Assembly (NCBI RefSeq): GCF_041296385.1
Contig: NC_091020.1
Location: forward strand, 35,333,501 to 35,397,500
Origin: Aphelocoma coerulescens
Taxonomy: Eukaryota; Chordata; Aves; Passeriformes; Corvidae
Reading direction: 5' to 3'
DNA: 64,000 nt
The translations under genes were made by a program, and so were the position numbers. How positions within the stretch are numbered: the stretch's first letter is position 1; the number at the start of each line of letters is the position of its first letter. This document shows, in pieces, positions 11,601 to 22,901 of this stretch. The notes under the pieces are model-generated. The model searched no databases. It was not told the origin of the DNA and saw only the letters and a program-made list of their open reading frames with translations.

Positions 11601-12192
11601 CTGACAGGTTAATGAATGGTCTGCTGTGATAAATAAAATCCCTCTACATCCCTAGAGATGGGGAGGGGAACGTTTGCTCCTGGGCTGTAAAATTTGGCTG
11701 TGCGGGAGGGGGTCTTTTGTGTGGGGTTTTTTTGGTATTAGTGAGCCAATAAAGCGTGGTGTATTTCCCTTGAGGACTTGGTCTCTGTATCCGAGGCCAG
11801 GTAAGAACAGAACAAGAGGGAAGTCACTTGGTTTCATGCCTGGAGTGAGGCTTAAGCTGTTCAAGGCCAGAATAAACATGAAGCAAATGAAAAAAAATGC
11901 AAGAGGAGAGAGGTGCTGTGGTTTAGCAATGAGCAGAGCTTGGAAGAGGAGGCTCAGTTGCTTCCCCCTGGGAATGCCTGGGCTGCCATACCTGCTGCCA
12001 CTGCCCAACTTCCCAGCTCCAGGCAGAGTGGGATCCTGAGCCAATTTTCTTGTATTCCAAAGATGCTCCATCACAGGTTGTTTCCAGCTCCATCCTGATG
12101 CACTTTGCTGGGAGTAGCTGAGTGTTTCTGATCACCTCCACAAACCTGGAGCTGTTCCACCTCTTGGTCTGGCTCCACATGGCAGGATGAGG
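8657..12192. other. Unique noncoding sequence, 3.5 kb without CR1
   Basis: Mixed composition. A GC-rich patch at 8680-8750 ends in a strong splice-donor-like CAG/GTAAGG. Another donor-like CAG/GTAAGA is at 11798-11806. A CpG-retaining block is described at 10400-10990. Frames of up to 189 codons at 11015-11604 overlap on both strands and match no protein I know. Confidence 0.5.
10400..10990. promoter_or_regulatory. Candidate conserved noncoding element with CpG cluster
   Basis: Seven CpGs fall within about 60 bases at 10440-10500. The block from 10860 to 10960 carries several TAAT/ATTA homeodomain-type words and further CpGs in repeat-free DNA. Retained CpGs in vertebrate DNA suggest low germline methylation or selection. 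This is inference; conservation was not tested. Confidence 0.3.
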
Positions 12193-12385
12193 TTTCACAG
12201 AATTACAGAATCACAGTTGGGTTGGAAAGGATCTTAAAGCTCATCTCATTCCACCTCATGAGCAGGGACACCTTCCACTATCCCAGGCTGCTCCAAGCCC
12301 CATCCAACCTGGCCTTGGACACTGCCAGGGATGGGGCATCCACAGCTTCTCTGGGCAATGTGTTCCAAAACCTGTTCTGTGACTT
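12193..12385 (-). mobile_element. CR1 LINE 3' fragment
   Basis: A reverse-oriented CR1 tail beginning 'cacagaattacagaatcaca' and passing through 'ccactatcccaggctgctcc' and 'ctggccttggacactgccag'. It ends within the 'gttccaaaacctg' block. The words are more diverged than in the young group, so this is probably an older copy. Confidence 0.94.
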
Positions 12386-13352
12386 CCCTGGGGAGCCTGT
12401 TTGGCCTACACTACAACTCACTTTTAAACTGTGTTTTGCTGTGACCATTTCCAGCCCTGAGTTCGTTTCCACTTTCAAAAAGTTCACAGACTAAGCCTAA
12501 ATCTAAATCTTAAACCCTAAAAATTAGTAAAACCTAAAAATCCAGTATTGATAATCTTAAAAACTGATTTGTGAGATGACATTTCAATCATACACCTTAT
12601 ACCTGCAGGCATATGCAGAACTATAGATTATGCACAGTGATATAAAATCTCCCAAAGGCAGATTTATCCTGGATATTTAGTCCACCAAGCTGAACTATTA
12701 AGAACTTTTCAGGAAAAAGAAAGAAAGCCAGAACACATCTTTTCTTTCCTCTGAAGTGACATAAGCAGAGCAGCGCAGTCAACGGGTCGGAGAGGGTGGT
12801 AACTCCAGAAGAGAGGCAGTCTGGATGTTCAAAGTGAAAAGGATTTTCAGGATTACAGACTGATTTCTCATTTCCTCCTCACTTGCAGCTCCCCCACAAA
12901 AGTGAGATGGGGAACAAAGGGGGCTTCTCTCTCCCTCTGGTTAAGGAACTGAAGTGCAACAACTGCTGAAGTTCCACCTAAAACCCAAAGAACCTGTGCT
13001 TGGGCACCAGTGTAGTGTTCAGGAAAACCCTTCTACTGGCAGGTAATTTTAAATTTTAACCATATTTCTTATTTCTCTGCGGCAGCCTCCAGGCCATGAT
13101 GCTGTGAGTTCACTAAACAAAATCTAAAATCACAGGCCCATAACAAACTGAAGAGATGGGGAGCTGCTAATGTGTTATTGTGGCACAGTGCACACCCTCA
13201 TAGCTGCTGCTAGGTAGCCTCAGGATGCCTCTGAAGTCCTTCAGTGGCTCCAAATTTGGGGAAACACCTTCCCAGATTGCTCAGAGTGCAGGGAGGAATT
13301 TCTAGGGAAATGCAGACTCCAGCTCGGGTATGATCCCCATCCACACAAGGTT
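12386..13352. other. Unique noncoding sequence with a CTAAA-rich patch
   Basis: A degenerate run of CTAAA/CCTAAA words occupies 12493-12545. The rest is unique DNA without a recognised gene or repeat. Confidence 0.55.
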
Positions 13353-13583
13353 ATCACAGAGCCACAGGATGGCCTGAGCTGGAAGGGACCCACAAGGGTC
13401 ACCCAGTCCAGCTCCTGGCTCTGCACAGAACCACTCCAAGAATCCCACCAGGTGCCTGAGAGCATTGTCCAAACATTCCTTGAGCTGTGGCAGGGCTGGT
13501 GTCATGACCACTGCCCTGGGGAGCCTGCTCAGTGCCCGACCATCCTCCGTGGGAAGAGCCTTTTCCTAATCTCTGACCTAACA
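13353..13583 (-). mobile_element. CR1 LINE 3' fragment
   Basis: A reverse-oriented CR1 tail starting at 'tatcacagagccacaggatg', then 'cctgagctggaagggaccca', 'cctggggagcctgctcagtg' and 'ccttttcctaatctctgacc'. It is of the same subfamily as the copy at 1239-1572. Confidence 0.92.
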
Positions 13584-13639
13584 TATAATATCTCTATAAA
13601 AATCCTTTCAAAAACGTTGAGCAGGAGCAGTTTGCGTGG

Positions 13640-14165
13640 CTGAGCTGTGGGGTGAGCCCGCTGGCCCTGCCGGGGTGGCTCAGCACCCTCCTCCCCCTGC
13701 CTGGATGGGAGCCTGTTGTGCTGGAGAGCCGGAGCAGTGGCCAGGCTGCGCTCAGCATCCCTCCCGACAAATCCCCTTGCTGCTGGCAGTCCCTGAGCCC
13801 TGTCCCTGAGCCGGGACTGCCACCCCGACCAAATTAAAGAGCTCCGATTTACAAGGAGGATAAAGCCGAAGCATCCCCCGGGGCAGCGCCTGCTGCCACC
13901 TTGGAAAGAGCCCGGGGACGGGGAGCAGCTCCGCAGCTGGATGCGGGGAGGGGGGCTGGTGCCGGTGCAGGGCTCGTTGCTTTTCCCAGCAGAAGGAATG
14001 CGCCTTTCCCCCGCACCGAGCCGAGCTGGCGAGCGCGGTGCTGTCTCCTGTGCCAGCTCTGCGGGGCTGTGCCTGCTCCCGATCCATCTGCAGATGCAGC
14101 CCGTGCCAGCGGCTGGGCAGGGTGGGCTGCGCCGGGGTGGCCATCAGAGGGAAAAGTCCACTGCC
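13640..14165. promoter_or_regulatory. CpG-island-like GC-rich block
   Basis: The core at about 13860-14160 has roughly 22 CpGs in 300 bases at about 65% GC by hand count. The observed/expected ratio is near 0.7, far above typical methylated vertebrate DNA. No repeat family is recognised inside. Such blocks often mark promoters or unmethylated enhancers. No clear first exon or coding frame is visible, and the 114-130-codon frames overlap on both strands with GC-biased composition. Confidence 0.5.
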
Positions 14166-14166
14166 T

Positions 14167-14228
14167 AATTAAAAAAAAAAAAAACAACCCCAAACAACAA
14201 AAACCCGCAACAAAAAAACCCCAAAATT
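14167..14228. repeat. A/C-rich tract with A14
   Basis: An A14 run (14171-14184) continues into a CAACCCC/AAACAAC-type low-complexity stretch right at the edge of the CpG-rich block. Confidence 0.85.
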
Positions 14229-14313
14229 CATGGTTTTCCTCGCTACTCGGATTTTTCCCCTCTTCTGTTTAAAATTCCCTGGTGGGTTTAATCAAGCTTG
14301 GCCAATTTAGGGA

Positions 14314-14346
14314 TTTTTTTTGGGGGGGGGGGGGGGAGGAAACCGC

Positions 14347-14399
<53 letters not shown>
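14314..14399. repeat. T8-G15 and T49 homopolymer tracts
   Basis: T8 (14314-14321) is followed directly by G15 (14322-14336), and after 14 bases by an uninterrupted run of 49 T (14351-14399). I see no LINE, SINE or retrocopy body joined to the T-run. Runs of this length are prone to length error in assemblies. Confidence 0.95.
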
Positions 14400-14400
<1 letters not shown>

Positions 14401-17400
14401 TCTTTTAAAACCAAAGGGAAATAACGGCAGCTCCGCCAAGCAGGTTTTCCCAAGTTCTCACAGCTCTACATTATGTGGCTCTGTGACTGGAGCAGACTCC
14501 AAGCCTGACTTCCAAACGACCTGGAAAGGGTCCTAAACCAATGTGGCTGCAGGCGAGTGGGAGCTCAGCTCAGTGGATGCTGCAGCGCTGGAGGAGACAG
14601 ACAGGAATCCCAAATTGTGAAATGTGCCTCCCCTCCAAAAGGCAGAAAAACTCACAGACTCCAGGCTTGTAGTTTTAAAGGTATTTTGTGACATTGTTTT
14701 CCTGGGTAAGGCTCAGCTTAAAGCTCTTTCACCCAAAAAAAAAAGAAATAAAAAAATAAAAAGCGAAGTTATTCTATCATCTTGTTATCTCTGTGGGAAA
14801 TAAAAGAAGTGGTAAATACACGACAACAATTGCTTTTTACCTTTCCATCACTCCAAATATTGAATCTAGCCCTGGCTGAGTCCCAGATGGTGAAGCATTT
14901 AACTTCATTTTCTAACCTCTTTTGGGGCTCCGTTTAATTTATTAAGAGGTTACTCTCAGGACAGATCACGCGACACGTAAGTGTAAATTGAACCCGGTGT
15001 ATCTGTGATTTACTAACTGGGTGACTTGAAAGCTCCAAGGTGGTAGTTCTGCAGCCCAGGAGCTGCGAGTGTGTGCTGGATGCCTGTGGAGACGGCAGGG
15101 ACAGAGGCCCAAATCTTCAGGATTTCCTTGTCCACTATGGTGTCACATCTTAGGGCTTCTTGCTGCCTCTCCTCTGAGCTGTGCAAGCAGAGAGCTCAGA
15201 TTTCATCTCCTTCCACAGCCTCAGCCCTGGCCTGGAAAGGGATGTCTTGGGCATCACTCTGACGATCACCGTTAGCTCCTCCACATCCAGGTCAAGCCGT
15301 ATTCCCACTTTTTCTTCTCCTGTTGCAGGAATTCACCGTGTTTCTGGTGCCTGTTGAGCTGAGCGTGTGCCAGAGCTGGAAAGCCACCCTTGTTTTCCAG
15401 GCTTTTCATGCTTCTTTAAGTATTGCTCCTTCCAGGGCACTGCACCATCCCCTGCTGCTGTCCCAGCACAGAGTCCTTGGGTGTCTCTGCTCACCTGCTC
15501 CTCGTGGTCACGGCACCACCAGCCACACTTGTGGTCACCCTGCTGGTTCCAAAATCCAGGGATTATCACCTGGATAATGCACTCCACGGGAATAGAATCC
15601 CGTCAAGGAATGGCCAGCAAACCCAGCGCTGGTGCAAGAGCATCACCTCCTCTTCAAAGCACAGGGCTGTGCCCAGCAGGGCTCTGGGATAAAGCCTTCC
15701 AAGGGGAGATTGGGAACCTCCAGGCTGCTTCCCAGGTGAAGGAAGAGTGCCCAATGACTTCAATACAAGTGAAAGGAGCGGGATGTGTGCCAGGGAGAGC
15801 TGGTGGAGGCGATGGAGCTGTTTGCTGCTCGGCCGCTCTTTTATTGGAGCTTTTGGAATGCGCCGGGGCTGAGATTATTAATTTGTTACTACGTGAATTC
15901 CAGCTGTTGATCCCGTGTTTCACCCCTGAACAGGAAAAATAGCCACTCTCTGAGGCTGAGAGGAAATGGACTGGGGAGTTGGTGGCGCAGAAGAATCCAC
16001 CCAAGCTGGTGGCGTTGGCCAGTGGGGACTCAGGACGATGCCCACGGCTCAGGGAAGGCAATTTGGAATTTGGCAGGGCACGGGGCTGGATCTCCACAGC
16101 TGGGGGGAGCTGAAGAGCTGCTGAAAAGGGCTTTGGATGGAATAAACCTCCTCTTCTGAGGCAGGGCAGGGGCTGTGGTGGGGAGGGGGAGTGCAGAGAC
16201 CCGGCCATATGTTCGAGGCCAGTCACTATAAATTACCCCCACTCCTGCCTCGGTGCCGTGTCCAAGATGAGGCGAGCGTGTTTTATTAGGAGCAGAGATA
16301 AACTCATGCCCTCAGCTCCGTGGGGTGGGTTGGCTCGTGGGGTCTTCCCAGCAGCTCCCACAGGTAAACTCAGTTCTCCCACCCTCGAGCAGCACCTTGA
16401 CTTGGCATTTTGCAAGGCGGCCCCGTTGGTTTCCCCTGTCCACTGCTGATAGTGGATGTTTAAATCAATTACACAGACATTTAAGTCTCTTTCACATGCC
16501 AGCACATGGCCCTTGTAAGCCTTCAGGGTTGGGGGCAAGCAGGGGTGTGTTGGCTTTTGCGAGCAGTGTGTACATTAATTCCAACCTAAAGAGCTGCAGT
16601 AAATCACTTAATGCCTGAATCAAGTCAGTTGTTGTTGTTTTGGTGAATTGGGACCATATTGGGGACTATAATAACCTAATAATGGACAGTGCAGGCATAG
16701 ACCACACTGTAATGTATATTGTAGGGAATATGGTAATAGTCTGAAATGGCAATTCTCCTAAATAAATAGCACATCAACTTACTTAAACCTAATCATAAAT
16801 GGGACAAATTGGACCCATGTGCAAACAGAAACCTGAGCAGAACGCAGGAGTTAAAGAAGCCATTGTTTCCCAGCCTGACCCTGGGCAGAGAAAGCCTGTG
16901 TCAGGTTACATCTGTTAAAATGATTCTAATGCCAGCCCAGTATTTTAATTATAAATATATAAAACATTTAATAAGAAGACATTCTGGGCTTTCTAAGCCT
17001 TTAAAAACTGGATGTGGGCGGAGCGGGTAGAATGGTATTCCATGTGCCCCAGACAGAGTGCCAGCGTATAATGATTGAATGTTTTCCTGTAATAAATTGA
17101 AAAAATCTGGTTTGTAAGAATGGATCCAAATCACTTGGCATTAGAAAGGTAATTTGTTACCTAGCTTCCTCCTGGAAACGGACTGCTTCCAAGTTTGCTG
17201 GAACTTAGTTTCTAGGGACTGTGATGTCCAAAAAGAGAAAGAAAGAGCAACCAGGATGCTCAGGGCTCTGATGTTAAAACACACACATGCTGTTTTTTTC
17301 TGCCTCTCTTTTTTTTTTTCTTCTCAGTTTTCCAGTCCTCCCTCTCATGGCTCCAAACACAAGATTCAGCAGCCAAAAAAAGAGGGGAAAAAAAAAGAGG

Positions 17401-20400
17401 TTACTCAGGACAAAAGCCAGATCTATAGCCACCTTCTTTGTACCTTTCCAAATCTCAAGCCTGCTTAATTATGATTAATTGCCACATGGATAATCAGATA
17501 CAGTTTCAAAAGGTTGGAGATGACAGTCCAAGGACACCAGGGAAGAAGGAAGGTTCGCCTTTGTTACAAAAGCAAAAAAGAAGAAGAAAAAAAAATACCA
17601 GGTCCCTTCCTCAGCCCATAACCTTTTCTTATTTTAACAATTCCAAACGGAATTAATACCATCAGTATATTGTTCCTGCTCCTGGGAATTGAACTTCAAC
17701 TGTACAATTTCTGCAGCTGTCAGTTTTTGCAGCCCTCCTGTCAATAACGCAATGTTGGGGTGCCCTTCTTCTTGAATGAAAGCAGTTTCAAGTTTCTGCT
17801 TTATGTCTGTGCTTTCTGGGTGGTGTGACATGATGAGAAAGTATAAAAAATAATAACAGCAGTTAAAAAGCTTCCACTCTTGACTTAACTGGATCAAATG
17901 TAATAGACTACAGTCTTTTCTCCTGATTTCCTTTGCTTGTTTTAGAAAACACTGTGAAAAGTGCAGGAGATTTTGTCTTGCCAGCTCTTTCCTCCATTTA
18001 AAATCCCTTTGGCTAAGTCAAGGATCACAGTATGTCATTTCCAGCCTAACAGAAGTGCTGGGCCTTGTTCAGCTCCTATTACTAGGAGGCAAATCCCTAG
18101 GTTGCAGGCGCCAGTGTTTCTGCGTTTGGCTCCATTCCCAGTATTGTTTCCTTCATTACATTCCAGAGTGCCTCTCAGCCAGTTAATGTTTGCACTGGGA
18201 GGTCCAAATATCCAGCAATCAGCACTGAACTTTTCTCTTTTTGTTGAGAATTGCAGGTTTCAAATGCAATCACTGGCTTTAAAGAAAAACTTACAGGTGA
18301 ACACAACAGCACTAATTTCCATTTTATTCACTAACAGTTATATTTGCAGCAGTTTCTCCATACGCACTCGTAAAACGCCTTCAGAAGATGTCTGGCTTTT
18401 TCAGACCTTGTACAGGCTGGAGTTTGGGAATTTTGGGGTGAGAGCTGCCCTCTGTACACCTCTCCCACCCCAAAACCCCTATCAGTACGACCCCCATGCT
18501 TGGGCATTAATGCTGGAAATTCTTCCTAATAATACAAATGCACCCTTATTTTTATTTCAAACACAGTGAAATATATTTTAGTGGGCAAAGACAGTGGATG
18601 CAATAATTTGGGTGGTGTGAAGGGTCAACATCAGGCTCAGCCCTGTGAGGTTTGGTTTCTAAATTACTTTTTTTGGTATAGTTTTCTTTTCTCTTGGTGC
18701 CATTTAACTGATAGAGCAAGGATAACTTGCAGCCTTTTGTGCTGCTTTCAGTATTGAGAGGCATAGAGAGGATTCGTAGTTGTTTTTTCTATGAATATTG
18801 AATATCTTCCCATGTGTCTGGTCATGGGTGGCTCCATGAGCTGCTCCCAGGATGGATGGACACATCTGAGAGCAGCACCTTGGATTCTCCTGGCACCTGA
18901 AACTTCTGTAAACAGCAAGGAAACTTTCTGTAAATGACAGAGGAAAATATCTTTATTTTCAGAAGCTGTGCCAGGCTGCACCTCAGGCAATTTGAATTGT
19001 ACTATAGGAACACTGTCAATAAGACAACCCTGTACAGTTTCCTTTCTACAGGTTTACTATTAAGTTACAAGAACCAACCACAGGTCATAGGCTCGATTGC
19101 ACAATTAAACAAATCCACGATATTTCCTCGTGGGGAAAAAAAAAAAATGTAGAGGTTGGGAAATCCTCAGTGTTTTCCATAAAGCCTCCAGCTATGCTTC
19201 CACCCATGATCATATGTCATATGGATGGTGTCACCGTGTCCTAAGGGTGCTCGCTCGCAGCGATGATATCGGATTCATGGAAGTGGATATGCTCAGAGAG
19301 AATACTAATGCTAACTCAGCCTAAATAACAACACTGCCAAAGGAGGCAAGCAAGAGATGAAATACAGTGGATTTCAGGAGGCAACAAGCTCTCATTTATT
19401 AAGATCACAGGCATTTTACAGGTTACAAATCATAAAGCAGGAATAACTTCATAATATACAGGTCAGGAATGTGCCTGGGATATTGAGGAACTATTTCCTT
19501 GGCAATAATCTGCCAGAGATAGTCAGGAGCGTGTGTTTTCTGGCACAACAAATCACTGCTGATTAATTTTGTCTGCCTTTGTCTCAGAGAAGCAACGAGA
19601 CACTTCAGCGTGTGTTTTGTACTTACTCCACTTCCGCGCTATTCTTCTTCGGCGCATAATTTTTTGCAAGACAGGCTGAACACAATACTCTTTGTTTTAC
19701 CCCTTTGACATCATTTTTGCCTGAGCACAGCCTGCCTGACTCAGTTAAGTCAGCAGAACTGAGGCACAGGCTGCTGTGGCAGCCCAGCCTGGAGGGTGAT
19801 GCTGGTCTGAGACCAGAGAAGGAATTTTGGGAGAGGAGAAGCCCCTCTGCCACCACTGGAAAGTGCACCCAGTAAGGAGGTGTGGCAGGTTCCTTCACAA
19901 TGGACCTGTAGCAGCAACAGCAATTGAAATATTTTTCCTCTTTGCTGGCACTCAGGGATAAATCCCAGCTCTGGTCGTGGAAATTACAGCAAGAAGAGAA
20001 ACTGGAGTTTCTCGTTTGAGGAGCAGCACAAGCAGGGCTGGGTGCAGCTGGGAAGATGTGGGAAGGGCTGCATGGCACTGTGGTATCTTTCCCCGGGCTT
20101 TTTTTATTGGATCCTGGAGCCCGCCGGGCTGGATGGTGGTCAGCCTCACACAGGAACTCCACAGCACCGCTGGAAGAGCAATAGATGCAATAAACACCAA
20201 AGGCAACGTCAAACCCCATAACTTTCCTAACATTAACTTAATATTCACTGCTACTAAACATCAACAGATCAGAATGGAGTCTCTCCAAAGGAGGTGTAAA
20301 CTTCCCCAGGCACCCTGTGTGACAGCCACCAGTTGTTGTTGGAGTATTCTCTCCACTTTCCCTAAGTTTCAGTGCTTTGACAGAGATTCCCTGTTCCAGA

Positions 20401-20571
20401 TTGGTTATAATGAATCACCCTGAAAGAGAGAACCTTCAGGAAGTGAGAGTGGTGTGTGGTCAATCAGGGCTCAGGAGGACATGGGCAGGCAGAATTCACT
20501 GCTGTGACAAACACGGAGCAGGAACATCCAGAGGAAGGAGGTTTTGAAGTGTGTTCATCAGAGAGGGCCAT
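14400..20571. other. Unique noncoding sequence, 6 kb without CR1
   Basis: From 15000 to 16400 the DNA is GC-rich. From 16560 to 19600 it is AT-rich, with T-rich (17308-17320) and A-rich (17375-17400, 17565-17597) patches. A poly-A-like patch lies at 14734-14763. The longest frame outside repeats in this stretch is 17961-18569 (202 codons, plus strand). Its product shows no signal peptide, membrane segment or motif I know, and it is not reported as a gene. Confidence 0.5.
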
Positions 20572-20731
20572 TCCCAACCTGGCCTTGGGCACTGCCAGGG
20601 ATCCAGGGGCAGCCCCAGCTGCTCTGGGCACCCTGTGCCAGGGCCTGCCCACCCTCCCAGGGAAGGATTTCTTCCTAACACCCCATCTAATCCTGCCCTC
20701 TGGAAGTTAAACCTGCCCTCTTTCAGTTTTG
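20572..20731 (-). mobile_element. CR1 LINE internal 3' UTR fragment
   Basis: A reverse-oriented CR1 piece of the young-looking subfamily. It carries the full 'gggcactgccagggatccag' to 'caccctcccaggga' core and continues to 'aaacctgccctctttcagtt'. The extreme 3' end (octamers and the 'ggaagggacct' block) is missing on its left, so the copy was cut by a later deletion or rearrangement near 20571. Confidence 0.93.
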
Positions 20732-22809
20732 ATTGCTTCAGGTAGAGCAACATCTCCCAAAGTCACCTCCCACCTCCACATCTCCCAAATGAGAGGAAAA
20801 TAATGAACCCCAACCTTGGGTGATGCTGGCCAAAAACTTACAAGTGGAGGAAGCCTCTGCTGCCATTGTGGGTAGCTGCAGTGGTTCCTGGCTCTCCTAC
20901 TTGCATTGGGAGAGCAGAGAAAATGTTCATGGAGGACTTTTCCAAGTGGGGCCGAAGGAGGCCGGGAGAGGTGGCTTGTTTCTCTCTTTACCTAATTTGT
21001 CTTCCACAGGATTGGAGCCATCACGGAAAATAGCATTGCTGTTGTCAATACTCGCCTCCTACTCACATTCCCAAAGCTCCCACCTTCATCCTCATCCCTT
21101 TTTCCCTCCAGAATTACAACCAAACCAAAACCGCGCTCGTAACATTGCTCGCAGTTCCAAAAAAAACCGGAAGAAAACAAGCAGCCAGCAGATGCTGATT
21201 TTCTCACTTAACTGCACATATTTTATAGCAATTCTCTCTGATTTTCTCCCAAGACACCCACCTGACCCTCTTTTCTCTCCAGTCTCTCCCAGTAGTGGCC
21301 AAACGCTTCTAATCATGGAAGATTCAGCCCATGGAAATAAGCTGCAACTAAGACAAATTTGCCCTCTGACCTCAAGGCCTCTGAGTGCACAACAGAGCCC
21401 AAGAAACGTCTTTGCTAAAAGGAATGCATTTTCCTTGGATTTTTAGACCAAACCAAATTAATGCTGCAAAGAGAAATTTGTAAATTTTTTTCTCTTTCAC
21501 AAAGCCACCAATAAAATAAAAACAATTCCGTGCCTCTGGAAGGAAGAATGACAAAATGCATTTTCCAAGAATGTCCAAGCAACTAAAAATGGATTGTAAA
21601 TATTTTTGCTTCTCTCTACGTAATTGCAAGTGATTTACAAGCATGAATTAATTTTTAATTTATGCACTGCAATGGAGCAGGGATTAGTTAGCCCAGAATT
21701 TTTCAAAGTTGTCCATAGACAATTTGGTTGGGAGAGCACCTCCAGAGTGAATCCTTCTCCAGTTCTGGTGGGAGCCCAAAAACTCTATGGTAACTGAAAC
21801 AATAACCTAGGGAGGAAAAGAGGAAGCTTGGAAAACTGTTCAAATGAATTTTAGCTGCCTATGTTACCTGAAGATATGGAGGAGGCTCCACATCACCCGA
21901 GCAGTTGGATTTCCGTGCACCACCGAGTGCTTGGATGGTCTCATGTCCAGTCAGGACCAGTTCAGGCCCAGTTTAGGGTGGGCTGAGAGGCACCAACTGA
22001 ACTGAGGTTTCCTGCTCACACCCCAACTCCTTTGCAAGACCTGAGAACAGAACTTCCCAGCCTTTCCCATCCACCAGGAGCAAAGCTTATATTTCTCAGT
22101 CTGGATTATTATTTTCTTTTTCAGATTAACGAAAACAGAAATGAGAGAGAAAGAAAACGGGTGACTCATGGCAGTCTCTGCTGAAACACAGCTGCCCTTG
22201 TCCCAGGAACAGGATTCTTAGAGCCTACATCCAAAATTTATTGCAAAATAAAAGTGGAACTTTTAAAAACAACCACGCTAAATGATGTTTCTCTTTCTTT
22301 TTTTTTCATCTGTATTTGTGGGTGTAGGTCCAGGCTGCAGCCAGGGTCAAGGGGAGGACTGGAAACTCGAGAGAAACTGAATTCTTGTGAGATTTTCAGG
22401 CAAATTTTGCAAACCCACACAGGCTCTATTGGCTGGAAAAACTTCAAAATCATTTTGTGGTTTTCAAAGCTTTGATGCTTCTGGACTTTCTGGGATTGCT
22501 TTGGTGTCAGGTCAATATAACAGCCCCCACACCACCACCCTCAGGTAATGTTGGATTTTTCCTCTGGTACTGCTGTTGGCAATGTGCAGGAGATCCTGTG
22601 TCCAGTGATCCCGAATCAAGAAGCAAAAAGCCTGTGGACATCCACTCCTAAATTTAATGGTGAGATTTTTCCATTTTAGGGAAAACATTCCATGTTTTGC
22701 TACAATATTTCTGCTTTCAAAACACAGGTTTTAGGTCTAACTTGAAGAACTTTGAATTGGCACCACTCTCAGATTTTTAATTTATTTGTCGCTCGAATTT
22801 GTGCTTTGG
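20732..22809. other. Unique noncoding sequence
   Basis: A 208-codon frame (20820-21446, plus) is Ser- and Leu-rich with a basic RSSKKNRKK patch but no recognisable domain. It is probably chance. No repeats are recognised. Confidence 0.5.
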
Positions 22810-22901
22810 GAATCATGGAATTGTGGAATGGTGTGGGTTGGAAAGTGCCCTAAGGACCATCGAGTTCCAATCCCCTGCCGTGGACAGGGACACCTTCCAC
22901 T
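22810..22901 (-). mobile_element. CR1 LINE 3' end fragment
   Basis: A reverse-oriented short CR1 tail: 'aatcatggaattgtggaatg', 'gtgtgggttggaaagtgcc', 'gacagggacaccttccactg'. It stops abruptly at about 22901. Confidence 0.9.

Noticed and set aside
12493..12545. A telomere-like CCCTAAA word
   Set aside because: Only one perfect CCCTAAA is present among degenerate CTAAA words. The vertebrate telomere unit is CCCTAA in long arrays, so this is simply low-complexity DNA.
15313..15577. Possible exon after a 'ttcttctcctgttgcag' acceptor-like site
   Set aside because: The following frame (EFTVFLVPVELSVC...) matches no protein I know, opposing frames are also open, and no convincing donor follows. 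I would need splice reads to accept it.
15735..15790. Another relic of the ancient amniote repeat ('cccaatgacttcaat')
   Set aside because: Only one short word fits, and the surrounding sequence does not follow the expected order.
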